A stretch of 64,000 nt of DNA from an uncultured Candidatus Melainabacteria bacterium (GTDB taxonomy: Bacteria > Cyanobacteriota > Vampirovibrionia > Gastranaerophilales > Gastranaerophilaceae). A program made the translations under genes and the position numbers. Shown one piece after another: positions 8,866 through 17,216 of this stretch. The stretch's first letter is position 1. Every line of letters begins with the position of its first letter. The notes under the pieces were generated by a model. That model saw only the letters and a list, made by a program, of their open reading frames with translations, was not told the origin of the DNA and did not search any database. The stretch is from positions 52,903 through 116,902 of the forward strand of contig CATLDC010000006.1 in assembly GCA_949902595.1 (NCBI GenBank). Direction: 5' to 3'.

Positions 8866-8871
8866 TATAAT
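8866..8871 (+). promoter_or_regulatory. Leaderless-type -10 box
   Basis: TATAAT is followed by exactly six bases (AATTCT) and the ATG at 8878; a weak -35 (GTGACT) lies 16 bp upstream. No Shine-Dalgarno is present. Confidence 0.5.
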
Positions 8872-8877
8872 AATTCT

Positions 8878-9369
8878 ATGAGAAAAATTTTACTACTATT
8901 AATAATGCTTGTTATGCCTCTGGTTTGCGCCGAGGACTTTACCTTATCAGCAGGTGTATCTGTAAACGATGTGCCAAAGGCATTTTTCGGAAGCTGGCGC
9001 GTCACTGCAAAGATAGAGGACTCAAACAGCTACGGCACATTCAAGCCAACAAGTTGTGATATGTGGAACCTTACGCGCGTCGGAGACAAGATTACTCTTA
9101 CAAACCCTTTTAGCGGAGCGAGTGCAGATATTTCCCTAAAGTCAGTAGAGGGGAATCTTATAGTTTTTTCTAAAAAAGCGCCTTATGATAATAAGGTATT
9201 GACAGATATTGTGACAATAAGGCTTTCAGACAACGAGTTTACTGGTATTAATGCCCTGAATCTCGAGTCGTTTTCGCTAATTGATAATCATCTTATGAAA
9301 TCCGAGCATGCCAAATACAGGATTAAGGGTGAGAAGATTTCTGGAGAAAGCGTTCTGAATGGTCGGTAG
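8878..9369 (+). CDS. Hypothetical secreted protein
   Basis: 163 aa. A signal peptide is clear (MRKILLLLIMLVMPLVCAED, cleavage probably after CA); a cysteine at the end of the hydrophobic stretch (LVC-A) would also allow a lipoprotein, although the lipobox is poor. The mature part is predicted beta-rich (FGSWRVTAKIEDSNSYGTF; KITLTNPFSGASADISLK), resembling small lipocalin- or META-like secreted domains without a firm match. Translation probably starts without a leader. Confidence 0.65.
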   Translation: MRKILLLLIMLVMPLVCAEDFTLSAGVSVNDVPKAFFGSWRVTAKIEDSNSYGTFKPTSCDMWNLTRVGDKITLTNPFSGASADISLKSVEGNLIVFSKKAPYDNKVLTDIVTIRLSDNEFTGINALNLESFSLIDNHLMKSEHAKYRIKGEKISGESVLNGR

Positions 9370-9447
9370 CCAGCTTTACCCCCTTTACATTTGCTGCGAA
9401 AAATAGTAAAATAGACTAGTTATAAAGGTATATGAGAGGATTTATAC

Positions 9448-10773
9448 ATGAAATTATATATGCAAGTGTTGATTGCACTTGGCCTTGGCCTTAAAAGAAA
9501 CTGGCATATCTTTGCCGGACTTATTCTCGGTGTGATTGTAGGTATCTGGCTCAATAAAGAGCCAAGTCCTATTATTATGACGACACTGACCTTTGTCGGG
9601 CAGGTATTCATAAGGCTTATTCAAATGGTGGTTATACCTCTTGTTATTTCTGCTATTGTAATCGGTATCACAAGTGTCGGGGATGGAAAACAGATTGGCA
9701 AACTCGGCTCAAGGATGATTTTTTACTACGGTATTATTACCGTAATCGCAGTTACAATCGGTGCAGCTCTTGCGCTGATTATGAAACCTGGTCTCGGTGC
9801 TGCGCATTATATAAATTCTGACATAGCTGCAGGTATTCAGGCACAGGTTGCAGCGACTATTGAGGCTCAAAAGGGCAATCTTCTAAACATTATTCTCGGG
9901 TTTATACCAAAGAATCCACTTGCATCAATTGCAAGCGGGGATATGGTTCCGATTATCGTGTTTGCTGTAATTTTCTCTATCGCGCTTTCTAAAGTGGGTG
10001 ATATTAACAGACCGTTTGTCGGGTTCTTTGAATCAATATTTGCAGCTACAATGAAAATCACTGACTGGATTATGTGCTTTGCAGCTCCCGGTGTGTTCGC
10101 GCTCACTGCGGTAGCTGTTTCATCTTTCGGGCTTGATATTTTTGCAAGTATTTCAAAATATCTTGGCGTACTCGCAATCGGGTTTGCAATCCAGTTCTTT
10201 ATTGTATATCCTGTGTTCTTGAAAATATTTTCAAAAGTGCCTGTGCTTATGCTTTACGCAGCAATGGCAGAGGCTATGATGGTTGCATTTGGGACTGCAA
10301 GTTCTTCTGCAACACTGCCCCTTACCATTGCATGCTGTGAAAAGCGCGGGATTTCGCACAAGGTTTCAAGCTTCGTGCTTCCTTTGGGTGCAACATTGAA
10401 CATGGACGGTACTGCAATGCTTCAAACAATTGCTGTAATCTTTCTGACTCAGGCTTACGGCGTTGCGTTGACTCCGTTCCTTGTAATCCAGATTGCGCTT
10501 CTTGCAATTGTAGCGTCTTCTACATGCGCAGGTATTCCGGGTGCAGGTTTGATCACGATTGCGCTTGTACTTAACGGCATGGGATTGAGCCCTGAACAGC
10601 TGGTTGCAGGGTTTGCATTCCTGTTTACAATCGAAAGAATTACTGATATGATGAGAACTCTTCTTAACGTTACATCTGACGCAGTGGTTGCTGCTGCAAT
10701 TGCGGATAACGAAAACGAGATTAATTACGATTTGCTGAATAATCCGGAAGAGTACGGTGATATTATATCTTAG
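9448..10773 (+). CDS. Dicarboxylate/amino acid:cation symporter (DAACS)
   Basis: 441 aa inner-membrane transporter of the GltP/DctA family, importing glutamate, aspartate or C4-dicarboxylates with H+ or Na+. Diagnostic parts are RLIQMVVIPLVISAIVIGI near TM2, the serine-rich re-entrant hairpin FGTASSSATLPLTI, and NMDGTAMLQTIAVIFLTQA with the conserved N-M-D-G-T. AGAGG precedes the ATG. It ends in a strong terminator and is monocistronic. Substrate specificity cannot be read with confidence. Confidence 0.93.
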   Translation: MKLYMQVLIALGLGLKRNWHIFAGLILGVIVGIWLNKEPSPIIMTTLTFVGQVFIRLIQMVVIPLVISAIVIGITSVGDGKQIGKLGSRMIFYYGIITVIAVTIGAALALIMKPGLGAAHYINSDIAAGIQAQVAATIEAQKGNLLNIILGFIPKNPLASIASGDMVPIIVFAVIFSIALSKVGDINRPFVGFFESIFAATMKITDWIMCFAAPGVFALTAVAVSSFGLDIFASISKYLGVLAIGFAIQFFIVYPVFLKIFSKVPVLMLYAAMAEAMMVAFGTASSSATLPLTIACCEKRGISHKVSSFVLPLGATLNMDGTAMLQTIAVIFLTQAYGVALTPFLVIQIALLAIVASSTCAGIPGAGLITIALVLNGMGLSPEQLVAGFAFLFTIERITDMMRTLLNVTSDAVVAAAIADNENEINYDLLNNPEEYGDIIS

Positions 10774-10790
10774 TTAAGGTTTTGTAAAGA

Positions 10791-10825
10791 AACGGCGGGT
10801 CGGTTATACCGACCCGCCGTTTTTG
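10791..10825 (+). terminator. Intrinsic terminator of the symporter gene
   Basis: AACGGCGGGTCGGT / CCGACCCGCCGTT with a TATA loop and a five-T tail, 18 bases after the stop codon. Confidence 0.9.
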
Positions 10826-10860
10826 TTCTATAATGAAAAAAGGAATTAAGGAGGAGACAA

Positions 10861-11883
10861 ATGGCAAAAAATATCGACTGGGCAAATCTCGGGTTTGGAT
10901 ATATGAAGACGGATTACCGTTATGTGTCTAATTTCAAGGATGGAAAATGGGATGAAGGCACAATTACTACTGACGAAAACATTATTATGAACGAGTGCGC
11001 ATGCGTTCTTCAATACGCGCAAACATGCTTTGAAGGCATGAAGGCTTACAGAACCGTTGATGGCAAAGTTGTAACATTCAGACCTGACATGAACGCAAAA
11101 AGAATGGCTGACACCTGCAAATACCTTGAGATGGCTGTTTTTCCGGAAGATAGATTTGTTGAGGCTGTTGTTGAAACTGTTCGCAAGAACATTGATTACG
11201 TGCCTCCTTATGGTTCAGGCGCATCTTTGTACATAAGACCTTACATGTTCGGCTCAAACCCTGTTATGGGCGTAAAACCGGCAAGCGAATTTCAGTTCAG
11301 GGTGTTTACATCACCTGTAGGGCCTTATTTTAAGGGCGGAGCAAAGCCGATTACCTTAAGAGTGCCTGATTTTGACAGGGCAGCTCCTCATGGAACAGGG
11401 CATATTAAGGCTGGTTTGAATTACGCGATGAGCCTTCATGCGATTGTTGATGCGCACAATCAAGGTTATAACGAAAACATGTACCTTGATTCTGCTACAA
11501 GAACCAAGGTTGAGGAGACAGGTGGCGCAAATATAATTTTTGTGACAAAGGACAACACCGTTGTGACTCCTAAGTCTTCAACAATCCTTCCGTCAATCAC
11601 ACGCAGGTCTTTGATGTATGTTGCAGAACACTACCTTGGCTTGAAGGTTGAGGAAAGAGAGATTCCGTTTAGCGAAGTTAAAGATTTTGCAGAATGCGCG
11701 CTTTGCGGAACTGCTGCGGTGCTTTCTCCTGTTGGAAAAGTTGTTGACCACGGTAATGAAATCCTGTTCCCGTCAGGCATGGAAAAAATGGGCGAGGTCA
11801 CTAAGAAGCTTTATGACACGCTTACCGGAATCCAGATGGGTAGAATTGAAGCGCCGGAAGGCTGGATTGTTCAGATTGCCTAG
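10861..11883 (+). CDS. ilvE: Branched-chain amino acid aminotransferase, type II
   Basis: 340 aa PLP fold-type IV transaminase for the last step of Val/Leu/Ile synthesis. The catalytic lysine is in GHIKAGLNYA (K183); the family pattern is complete (AQTCFEGMKAYR, SLYIRPYMFG, then EETGGANIIFV). The length and N-terminal domain are those of the longer type II (BCAT/eukaryote-like) group. AGGAGG lies a few bases before the ATG. A second, shorter aminotransferase of the same fold sits less than 1 kb downstream. Confidence 0.93.
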   Translation: MAKNIDWANLGFGYMKTDYRYVSNFKDGKWDEGTITTDENIIMNECACVLQYAQTCFEGMKAYRTVDGKVVTFRPDMNAKRMADTCKYLEMAVFPEDRFVEAVVETVRKNIDYVPPYGSGASLYIRPYMFGSNPVMGVKPASEFQFRVFTSPVGPYFKGGAKPITLRVPDFDRAAPHGTGHIKAGLNYAMSLHAIVDAHNQGYNENMYLDSATRTKVEETGGANIIFVTKDNTVVTPKSSTILPSITRRSLMYVAEHYLGLKVEEREIPFSEVKDFAECALCGTAAVLSPVGKVVDHGNEILFPSGMEKMGEVTKKLYDTLTGIQMGRIEAPEGWIVQIA

Positions 11884-12545
11884 TCAGCCTGAAAATCCTT
11901 CTTGGCTTCTTCAAGATTGAAAGTGTTATAAATATTTGAGTACAAAGCGGCCGCAGCGGCTGCTTTGCTCTTTTGGGTGTAAGCAAGAACAGCGTTGAAC
12001 CCCTTGTTGTTTATTGTTCCGTCAATGTTTGCAGGGTTTGGAGTCTCGGATTTGCTTAACATGTCTGCTGCAAGAATGCTTGACGAGTATTCGCCTATGT
12101 CAACTTTTCCATCTTTGTTGATGTCTAAAGCTCTTGATGTGAAAGTCTCATCCGGCGCAAATCTGGAATCAAGCTCTTCTACTGATAGCTCTTTTGACTT
12201 GCCCATCTCTTCGTAAGCCGCGCCAAGCAGCGCTTTTGTGTCGAGCTTTGAAGTCGGCATGTAACGGTATTCAAACTCAAGTGGCGGAAGCGCGTTCAGA
12301 TACTCGTCGTTTTCTTTCAAAAACTTGTCGAGCTTTTCTGCGTTTTTATCAGCTGCTTCTGGTGACATCCCGAAATCAAGAATTGGTGCGGTGTTAAAAG
12401 TGTCTGAAACAATAGGCTTTTCTAAATACGTGTAGTAATTCTCAACCGCGTTTCTGCCGTATCTCACTGACGGGTCTGTTACCTTGCCGTCGTATTTTCC
12501 CTTGGAACCGTCGATTTTTGCAACACCGTTATTTACTTCAAACAT
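11880..12545 (-). CDS. Unrecognised protein with EF-hand-like calcium loop
   Basis: 221 aa, convergent with the upstream aminotransferase and overlapping its stop by 4 bp. The one recognisable element is LDINKDGKVDIGEYSSSILA, a DxNxDGxxxxxE loop as in EF-hands and dockerins, at about residues 141-160. The rest is helical, and an alanine-rich stretch lies near the C-terminus. No signal peptide. AGGTAAC lies just upstream of the ATG. Function unknown; a calcium-binding structural or regulatory role is only a guess. Confidence 0.65.
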   Translation of the reverse strand: MFEVNNGVAKIDGSKGKYDGKVTDPSVRYGRNAVENYYTYLEKPIVSDTFNTAPILDFGMSPEAADKNAEKLDKFLKENDEYLNALPPLEFEYRYMPTSKLDTKALLGAAYEEMGKSKELSVEELDSRFAPDETFTSRALDINKDGKVDIGEYSSSILAADMLSKSETPNPANIDGTINNKGFNAVLAYTQKSKAAAAAALYSNIYNTFNLEEAKKDFQAD

Positions 12546-12658
12546 TTGTTACCTCCACACTATACTTATATAAAAACAACAACATCCAAAGAATTGCTAC
12601 AAATTTTACAAAACTTAATCTTTTAATTATGTATAATTTACTAAGAGGAGATTTTGTA

Positions 12659-13570
12659 ATGGAATACGTTTTTATAAATGGCGGGTATGTGGAAGCTGAT
12701 AAGGCTGTGATTCCTGTGAGAACCCATGCCTTTTTGTATGGAACTTCTGTGTTTGAAGGGATTCGGGCTTACTATAATCCGGAAGAAGACCAGATGTACG
12801 CTTTCAGGGTAAAAGAACACTACGAACGACTGCTTAGAAGCGCAAAAGTTATGTGGATGAAAAGCCCTTATTCTATTGAAGAGTACGCTAATATAACAAA
12901 AGAACTCCTTAGAAAAAACGCTTACAAAACAGACGCTTATATCCGCCCGACGCTTTATAAATCGTCAATAAAAGTCGGCCCGACTCTGACTGATAACGAA
13001 GACTCGTTCCTAATCTTTACAACTCCGTTCGGGAATTATTTTGATTCGGAACGCGGCTTGAAACTGTGCGTCTCAAGCTGGAGAAGGACTTCTGATAATG
13101 CAATCCCTCCAAGAGCAAAAGTTAGCGGTGCTTATGCAAACGCAGCGCTTATAAAAACCGACGCACATGAATGCGGGTTTGACGATGCGGTCGTGCTCTC
13201 TGACTGCGGTCAGGTGGCAGAAGGCTCTGCCATGAATATATTCCTTGTAATCAACGGCGTCCTTGTGACTTCAAACACAACGGACGACATTCTTGTGGGT
13301 GTTACCAGAAACACTGTAATTGAGCTTGCTAAAGAGCTTGGAATCCCTGTAAAAGAGCGCGCAATTGACAGAACCGAGCTTTATATTGCGGACGAAATCT
13401 TCTGCTGCGGAACAGGAGCCCAGATTGTGGCGGTTGAGAGTGTTGACCACAGACCGGTGGGAGACGGAAAAACCGGTGAAATTACCAGAAAAATCCAGAA
13501 CCTTTATTTTGATGTGGTCAGAGGAAAAGTAGAAAAATTCAAGAATTGGTGCATGCCTGTATATGATTAG
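12659..13570 (+). CDS. ilvE: Branched-chain amino acid aminotransferase, type I
   Basis: 303 aa from ATG 12659, chosen because AAGAGGAG lies 8 nt upstream; the longer frame from 12518 has a non-homologous N-terminus. The protein opens MEYVFINGGYVEADKAVIPV and contains RTHAFLYGTSVFEGIRAY, ending with the type IV PLP site (PPRAKVSGAYANAAL, catalytic K154). This is the bacterial IlvE group, distinct from the type II enzyme encoded at 10861. It overlaps the MlaE gene by 8 nt. A D-amino-acid or aminodeoxychorismate lyase-like role is less likely given length and motifs. Confidence 0.88.
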   Translation: MEYVFINGGYVEADKAVIPVRTHAFLYGTSVFEGIRAYYNPEEDQMYAFRVKEHYERLLRSAKVMWMKSPYSIEEYANITKELLRKNAYKTDAYIRPTLYKSSIKVGPTLTDNEDSFLIFTTPFGNYFDSERGLKLCVSSWRRTSDNAIPPRAKVSGAYANAALIKTDAHECGFDDAVVLSDCGQVAEGSAMNIFLVINGVLVTSNTTDDILVGVTRNTVIELAKELGIPVKERAIDRTELYIADEIFCCGTGAQIVAVESVDHRPVGDGKTGEITRKIQNLYFDVVRGKVEKFKNWCMPVYD

Positions 13571-14294
13571 TTTTTTCGGAAAGTGTATGGAGAATCTTTA
13601 TAAGAGCACGCTTTATCTGATAAGCGGGCGCTCAAGAGTGTCTCACGTGCTTGCTCAGGCTGCAGCAATAAGCTACGATTCATTGATAATTTCGCTTGTA
13701 ATAGCATTTGTATCAGCTGCGGTTATAGCGATTCAGGTCTCCAAGCAGTTTTTGATGTCAGGAGCGGAAGCTTATGTTGGCGGCTCAATCGCGGTTGTCA
13801 TGATAAGAGAAATCGCGCCCGGGTTTGTTGCGCTTGCTATCGGTGCAAGGGCAGGAACGGCAATTTCCGCGGAAATTGCCAACATGCAGGTAACTTCGCA
13901 GGTTGATGCAATAAAGACCCTTAAGGTTGACCCTGTAGGCTACTATTTTGCGCCTAGGCTGCTTGCTGCTGCGATTACAGTGCCGATGGTGGTGATTATT
14001 GCAGAAGCTGTCGGGATTCTGGGCGGCATGCTGGTCTCTAATGCTACTATTCACCTCCATCCTGCAAGGTACATCAACTCTGTATGGCTCTGGCTGAGTG
14101 CAAGAGATATTTATATCAGTCTTTTAAAAGGCTTTATTTTCGGAGTTTTGATTGCTCTGGTTTGTGCAACGCAGGGGTATGAGACAAAAGGCGGGGCAAA
14201 GGATGTTGGTGAATCAACAACAAAGGCTGCTGTTTTATCAACGGTTTACATGCTTGTGGCGGATTTTTTGATAAATCTTGTGTTCTATCTGTAG
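13563..14294 (+). CDS. mlaE: MlaE-family ABC transporter permease
   Basis: 243 aa, about five transmembrane helices. The MlaE signature is visible as GGSIAVVMIREIAPGFVALA followed by GARAGTAISAEIANM, the EQ-loop region contacting the ATPase. Family members move phospholipids or sterols between the membranes with an MCE substrate-binding protein and an MlaF-like ATPase. Neither partner is nearby. The frame starts 8 nt inside the ilvE gene; ATG at 13587 is a possible shorter start. Confidence 0.9.
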   Translation: MISFFGKCMENLYKSTLYLISGRSRVSHVLAQAAAISYDSLIISLVIAFVSAAVIAIQVSKQFLMSGAEAYVGGSIAVVMIREIAPGFVALAIGARAGTAISAEIANMQVTSQVDAIKTLKVDPVGYYFAPRLLAAAITVPMVVIIAEAVGILGGMLVSNATIHLHPARYINSVWLWLSARDIYISLLKGFIFGVLIALVCATQGYETKGGAKDVGESTTKAAVLSTVYMLVADFLINLVFYL

Positions 14295-14307
14295 AGACAA
14301 TTTGGAA

Positions 14308-14336
14308 TTGATAAGCCGTTATTTTCGTGTTACTAT
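14308..14336 (+). promoter_or_regulatory. Promoter of the sigma factor gene
   Basis: TTGATA (14308-14313), 17 bp, TACTAT (14331-14336); a start near 14343 gives a leader of about 23 nt that includes CGGAG. Confidence 0.55.
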
Positions 14337-14365
14337 ATTTGTTGTAATGACACGGAGTTAGTATT

Positions 14366-15211
14366 TTGCTGGAACGAAAGGATGATTTAAAAACTTACGA
14401 ACTGGTTAACAACTGGCTTAGAGAATACCAAACAGCCCCTAACCGCATAAAGCGTACAAGGGTTAAGGCGCTAATTGTTACCCAGATGATGCCGATTATC
14501 AAGCGTATTGCCCACACAATTGCAAGACGTGCGTATGACCCTATTGATGATCTGGTACAGGCAGGCTCAATCGGGCTTTTGAAGGCGATTGACAGCTATT
14601 CCGTTGATTTGAACGATAATTTTAAAATCTACGCCGGTTATTTGATAATCGGTGAGATGAAGCATTATCTCAGAGACAAAATGAATACAATCCGTGTTCC
14701 GCGGCATATTCAGGAGCTCACTTATCGTATTAATTCGTTTACAAGGTCTTTAACGCTAGAGGAATTAAACGACTTGACTAATGATGATGTTGCTGAAGTT
14801 TTAAAAGTCTCCCCGAAGGCTATAAATGTTGCAATAGAGGCTGACAGAAGGAAATCAACAGTTTCTTTAGATGAGGTCTTTTCAACAGAATCAGACAGTC
14901 TAAGCTACGAAGAAATGCTTTCAAAGGATAACTATTCTGATTCTTTGGATATTGCTGACACAAAGATTGTTTTGCGTGATTTAATAGAAAAACTTCCGGA
15001 TGAGTCAAAAACTCTAATCAAGCTCTTCTATTACGATGATATGAACAAAAAAGAAATCGCAGAGAAGCTGAATCTTACCCAGATGACAGTATCAAGAAAG
15101 TTCAAAAAAGCTTTCAGCCAACTGTATAAGATGATTGCAGACGGCGATTTTGAAAACGAAGATGTAGAAGACGACTTTGTTGACGACGAGAGCGAAGCGG
15201 CCGGAGTGTAG
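14366..15211 (+). CDS. RNA polymerase sigma factor, group 3 (SigF/SigB/FliA-like)
   Basis: 281 aa. Start TTG 14366 is supported by CGGAG 8 nt upstream. Region 2 is PIIKRIAHTIARRAYDPIDD then LVQAGSIGLLKAIDSY; region 3 follows (RVPRHIQELTYRINSF); region 4 helix-turn-helix is MNKKEIAEKLNLTQMTVSRK. The C-terminus has an acidic tail (about 25 residues with DEDVEDDFVDDESE). Related factors in cyanobacteria control pili and stress genes, and the next gene is a prepilin peptidase, so control of type IV pili is a reasonable guess. An anti-sigma factor is not adjacent. Confidence 0.9.
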   Translation: MLERKDDLKTYELVNNWLREYQTAPNRIKRTRVKALIVTQMMPIIKRIAHTIARRAYDPIDDLVQAGSIGLLKAIDSYSVDLNDNFKIYAGYLIIGEMKHYLRDKMNTIRVPRHIQELTYRINSFTRSLTLEELNDLTNDDVAEVLKVSPKAINVAIEADRRKSTVSLDEVFSTESDSLSYEEMLSKDNYSDSLDIADTKIVLRDLIEKLPDESKTLIKLFYYDDMNKKEIAEKLNLTQMTVSRKFKKAFSQLYKMIADGDFENEDVEDDFVDDESEAAGV

Positions 15212-15214
15212 AGA

Positions 15215-16111
15215 ATGGACTTATTTCACTATGTATTAATTTGGGTGTGCCTCGTAGGGCTTTGCCTTGGCAGTTTTTATAACGTAGTCATACTGCGCTC
15301 TTTGAGTAATGAGAGCATTGTCTTTCCCCCGTCTAAGTGCCCGAAATGCGGGAATAAACTCTATTTTTGGCATAATATACCTGTGCTTTCTTATATTCTT
15401 CTTAGAGGTAAATGCTATTTCTGCAAAGAGAAAATAAGTATCCAGTACCCGCTGATTGAGATTACGACAATGGTGCTCTTTGTGCTTGTTTATCTGAAAT
15501 TCGGGATAAGCTGGACAACACTTTTTATGCTCTTTTATGTTTCAGGCTTCTTGATAATGACTGTTACTGATTTAAAGGAGCAAATTGTTGATTGTAATAT
15601 CGCAATTGCAATTTGTACTGTTGCACTTTTGTACGCGTTTTTGTCAGGCGGGGTGGAAGGCCTTGTTTCTTCTGTACTCGGAACTCTTGCCGGTGCTGTT
15701 GTGATGGAAATAGTGGCACGACTTGGATATTTGTTTGCGGGTACGCGCGCAATGGGCGAAGCTGATACCTATGTTGCAGGCGCTCTGGGCGCGATATTTG
15801 GTATCCACATGATTGGATGGGTGCTCTTTGCTGCACTTATTGCATCTATGATTTTTATATTTCCGATGTTCGTTTACAGACAGTATAAAAGCAATAATAA
15901 ACTGACCTGTGTTTTATCAATTCTGTTTATTCTATCAATAGTCGTATTTAAGGCTCTCTGGCAAAACTTCTGGATGCTGGCGATTCTTGTAATAATTGGC
16001 GGGTGGCTTGCTGTTTCTGTTCTTAAAGGGATTAATAAGGAAGAAAACAGGACTTACTTACCTTATGTGCCTGCGCTTGTTGCCGGTGCTTTGTATTTTA
16101 TCTTTGTTTAA
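15215..16111 (+). CDS. pilD: Prepilin peptidase / N-methyltransferase (A24 family)
   Basis: 298 aa multi-pass membrane aspartic protease that cleaves and N-methylates type IV prepilins. The cytoplasmic zinc-binding loop is CPKCGNKLYFWHNIPVLSYI then GKCYFCKEK (two CxxC pairs). The first catalytic Asp is in TVTDLKEQIVD and the second in AMGEADTYVAGALG, where the classical GxGD reads GEAD. It starts 4 nt after the sigma-factor stop, so the two are co-transcribed. A prepilin-like substrate is encoded at 62292-63608. Confidence 0.93.
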   Translation: MDLFHYVLIWVCLVGLCLGSFYNVVILRSLSNESIVFPPSKCPKCGNKLYFWHNIPVLSYILLRGKCYFCKEKISIQYPLIEITTMVLFVLVYLKFGISWTTLFMLFYVSGFLIMTVTDLKEQIVDCNIAIAICTVALLYAFLSGGVEGLVSSVLGTLAGAVVMEIVARLGYLFAGTRAMGEADTYVAGALGAIFGIHMIGWVLFAALIASMIFIFPMFVYRQYKSNNKLTCVLSILFILSIVVFKALWQNFWMLAILVIIGGWLAVSVLKGINKEENRTYLPYVPALVAGALYFIFV

Positions 16112-16125
16112 TATAGACTTTTTTT

Positions 16126-16527
16126 ATGAACAGTGTATCGTATCCAAATCAATACAGAAACTATTGCGTGTTTGACGAAAACAGGATTCGCGCTAAAAAG
16201 AACCTTGCTCTTATCTCATCATCGCTTGAAAACCCGAAATCCGAAGACGAAGTTCTTGAAGACCTGTACGCGCTCAATCTCATGCTGGATGAGGGCGCTG
16301 ATGTTGAGGAGGTCAAAAAACTCTACCCTGCACTTTCAAAATACAACAATACAAAATCCCCGAATGTTCAGACTTTTCTTGCCGGAATATACAGAAAAAC
16401 AAAAATTCCTGACGCTTTTGGCCCGCTTGTAAGAATGCTTATCCAAAACTCAATTAACCAGCCAGAGAATTGCGGATTTGACCCTGATGAAGAAATCGGT
16501 GGAGCTATTTTGGACTACCTCGCCTAA
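16126..16527 (+). CDS. Unrecognised protein
   Basis: 133 aa, predicted mainly helical and soluble (EDEVLEDLYALNLMLDEGAD), without signal peptide or known motif. It follows the prepilin peptidase by 14 nt and so may belong to the same operon. It converges with, and overlaps by 4 bp, a minus-strand unknown gene. Confidence 0.55.
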   Translation: MNSVSYPNQYRNYCVFDENRIRAKKNLALISSSLENPKSEDEVLEDLYALNLMLDEGADVEEVKKLYPALSKYNNTKSPNVQTFLAGIYRKTKIPDAFGPLVRMLIQNSINQPENCGFDPDEEIGGAILDYLA

Positions 16528-17216
16528 AGTTTTGCTCCTCCGCTTTGAAGCTTATCTAACGCCTGCTTTGCACCCTCAAAATTTCTGCAAAGCCTGATTA
16601 CAAACTCGATTGACGCTTTGTCCTGCTTTATTGCGTCTTTTAGCTTGTAAATGTCTGCAAGCTGCAAACTGCTGGTGTCAGATTCGCTGAACAGGTATTT
16701 TCTTAACAACTCCTGGGAGTCAGAATCCATGCCTGCAATGTTGTGCTTGAAAGCGTACCAGTTGTAAAAATGGTATATAAAATAGTACTTATTAATCTCG
16801 CCTTTTGATAAAACAAACATTTCATCAGTCTTGAACCTTACTGTCTGATTAGTAGATAGCGAAAGATAGAGCGCTTTTGCTCCGCTTGCAGGATAAATGA
16901 ACCCTTCATTTTCGCCAATCGGATTAAGTACTTTTGAAGCGTTTGCAAGATAGAAAACTCTTGTACCCTGTTTTTCGATGTAGTTAAGGATTTTTTCCGG
17001 CATGTAGTCTGAATTTTTCAGAATGAGCGTGAGCTCTGCTTCCAGCTTCTGCTTTTCAGCCTCTGCAAGTGTGTTCAAATCGAGCATGCAGCCGTTAGTG
17101 AACCTGCGCTTGCGCTTTGATACGCTTTTTGCTCCGATTGTGCGCGAGAGCCTGTGTCTGAGGATTTTTTCCTGTATAAATAGAATGTTATAGATTATGT
17201 TTTTAATTAGCTGCAT
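16524..17216 (-). CDS. Unrecognised protein
   Basis: 230 aa. The N-terminus is very basic (KILRHRLSRTIGAKSVSKRK) followed by helical and mixed segments; no signal peptide or membrane helix. Its start overlaps the end of the upstream 530-aa gene by 14 nt, so the two form a translationally coupled pair. No family recognised. Confidence 0.6.
   Translation of the reverse strand: MQLIKNIIYNILFIQEKILRHRLSRTIGAKSVSKRKRRFTNGCMLDLNTLAEAEKQKLEAELTLILKNSDYMPEKILNYIEKQGTRVFYLANASKVLNPIGENEGFIYPASGAKALYLSLSTNQTVRFKTDEMFVLSKGEINKYYFIYHFYNWYAFKHNIAGMDSDSQELLRKYLFSESDTSSLQLADIYKLKDAIKQDKASIEFVIRLCRNFEGAKQALDKLQSGGAKL

Noticed and set aside
9370..9395. TTTACCCCCTTTACATT as an HLR1 operator
   Set aside because: Period is 9 bp and the first half is poor.
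12584..12605. CTACAAATTTTACAAAA as an HLR1 operator
   Set aside because: The repeat period is 9 bp, not 10, so it does not fit the consensus.
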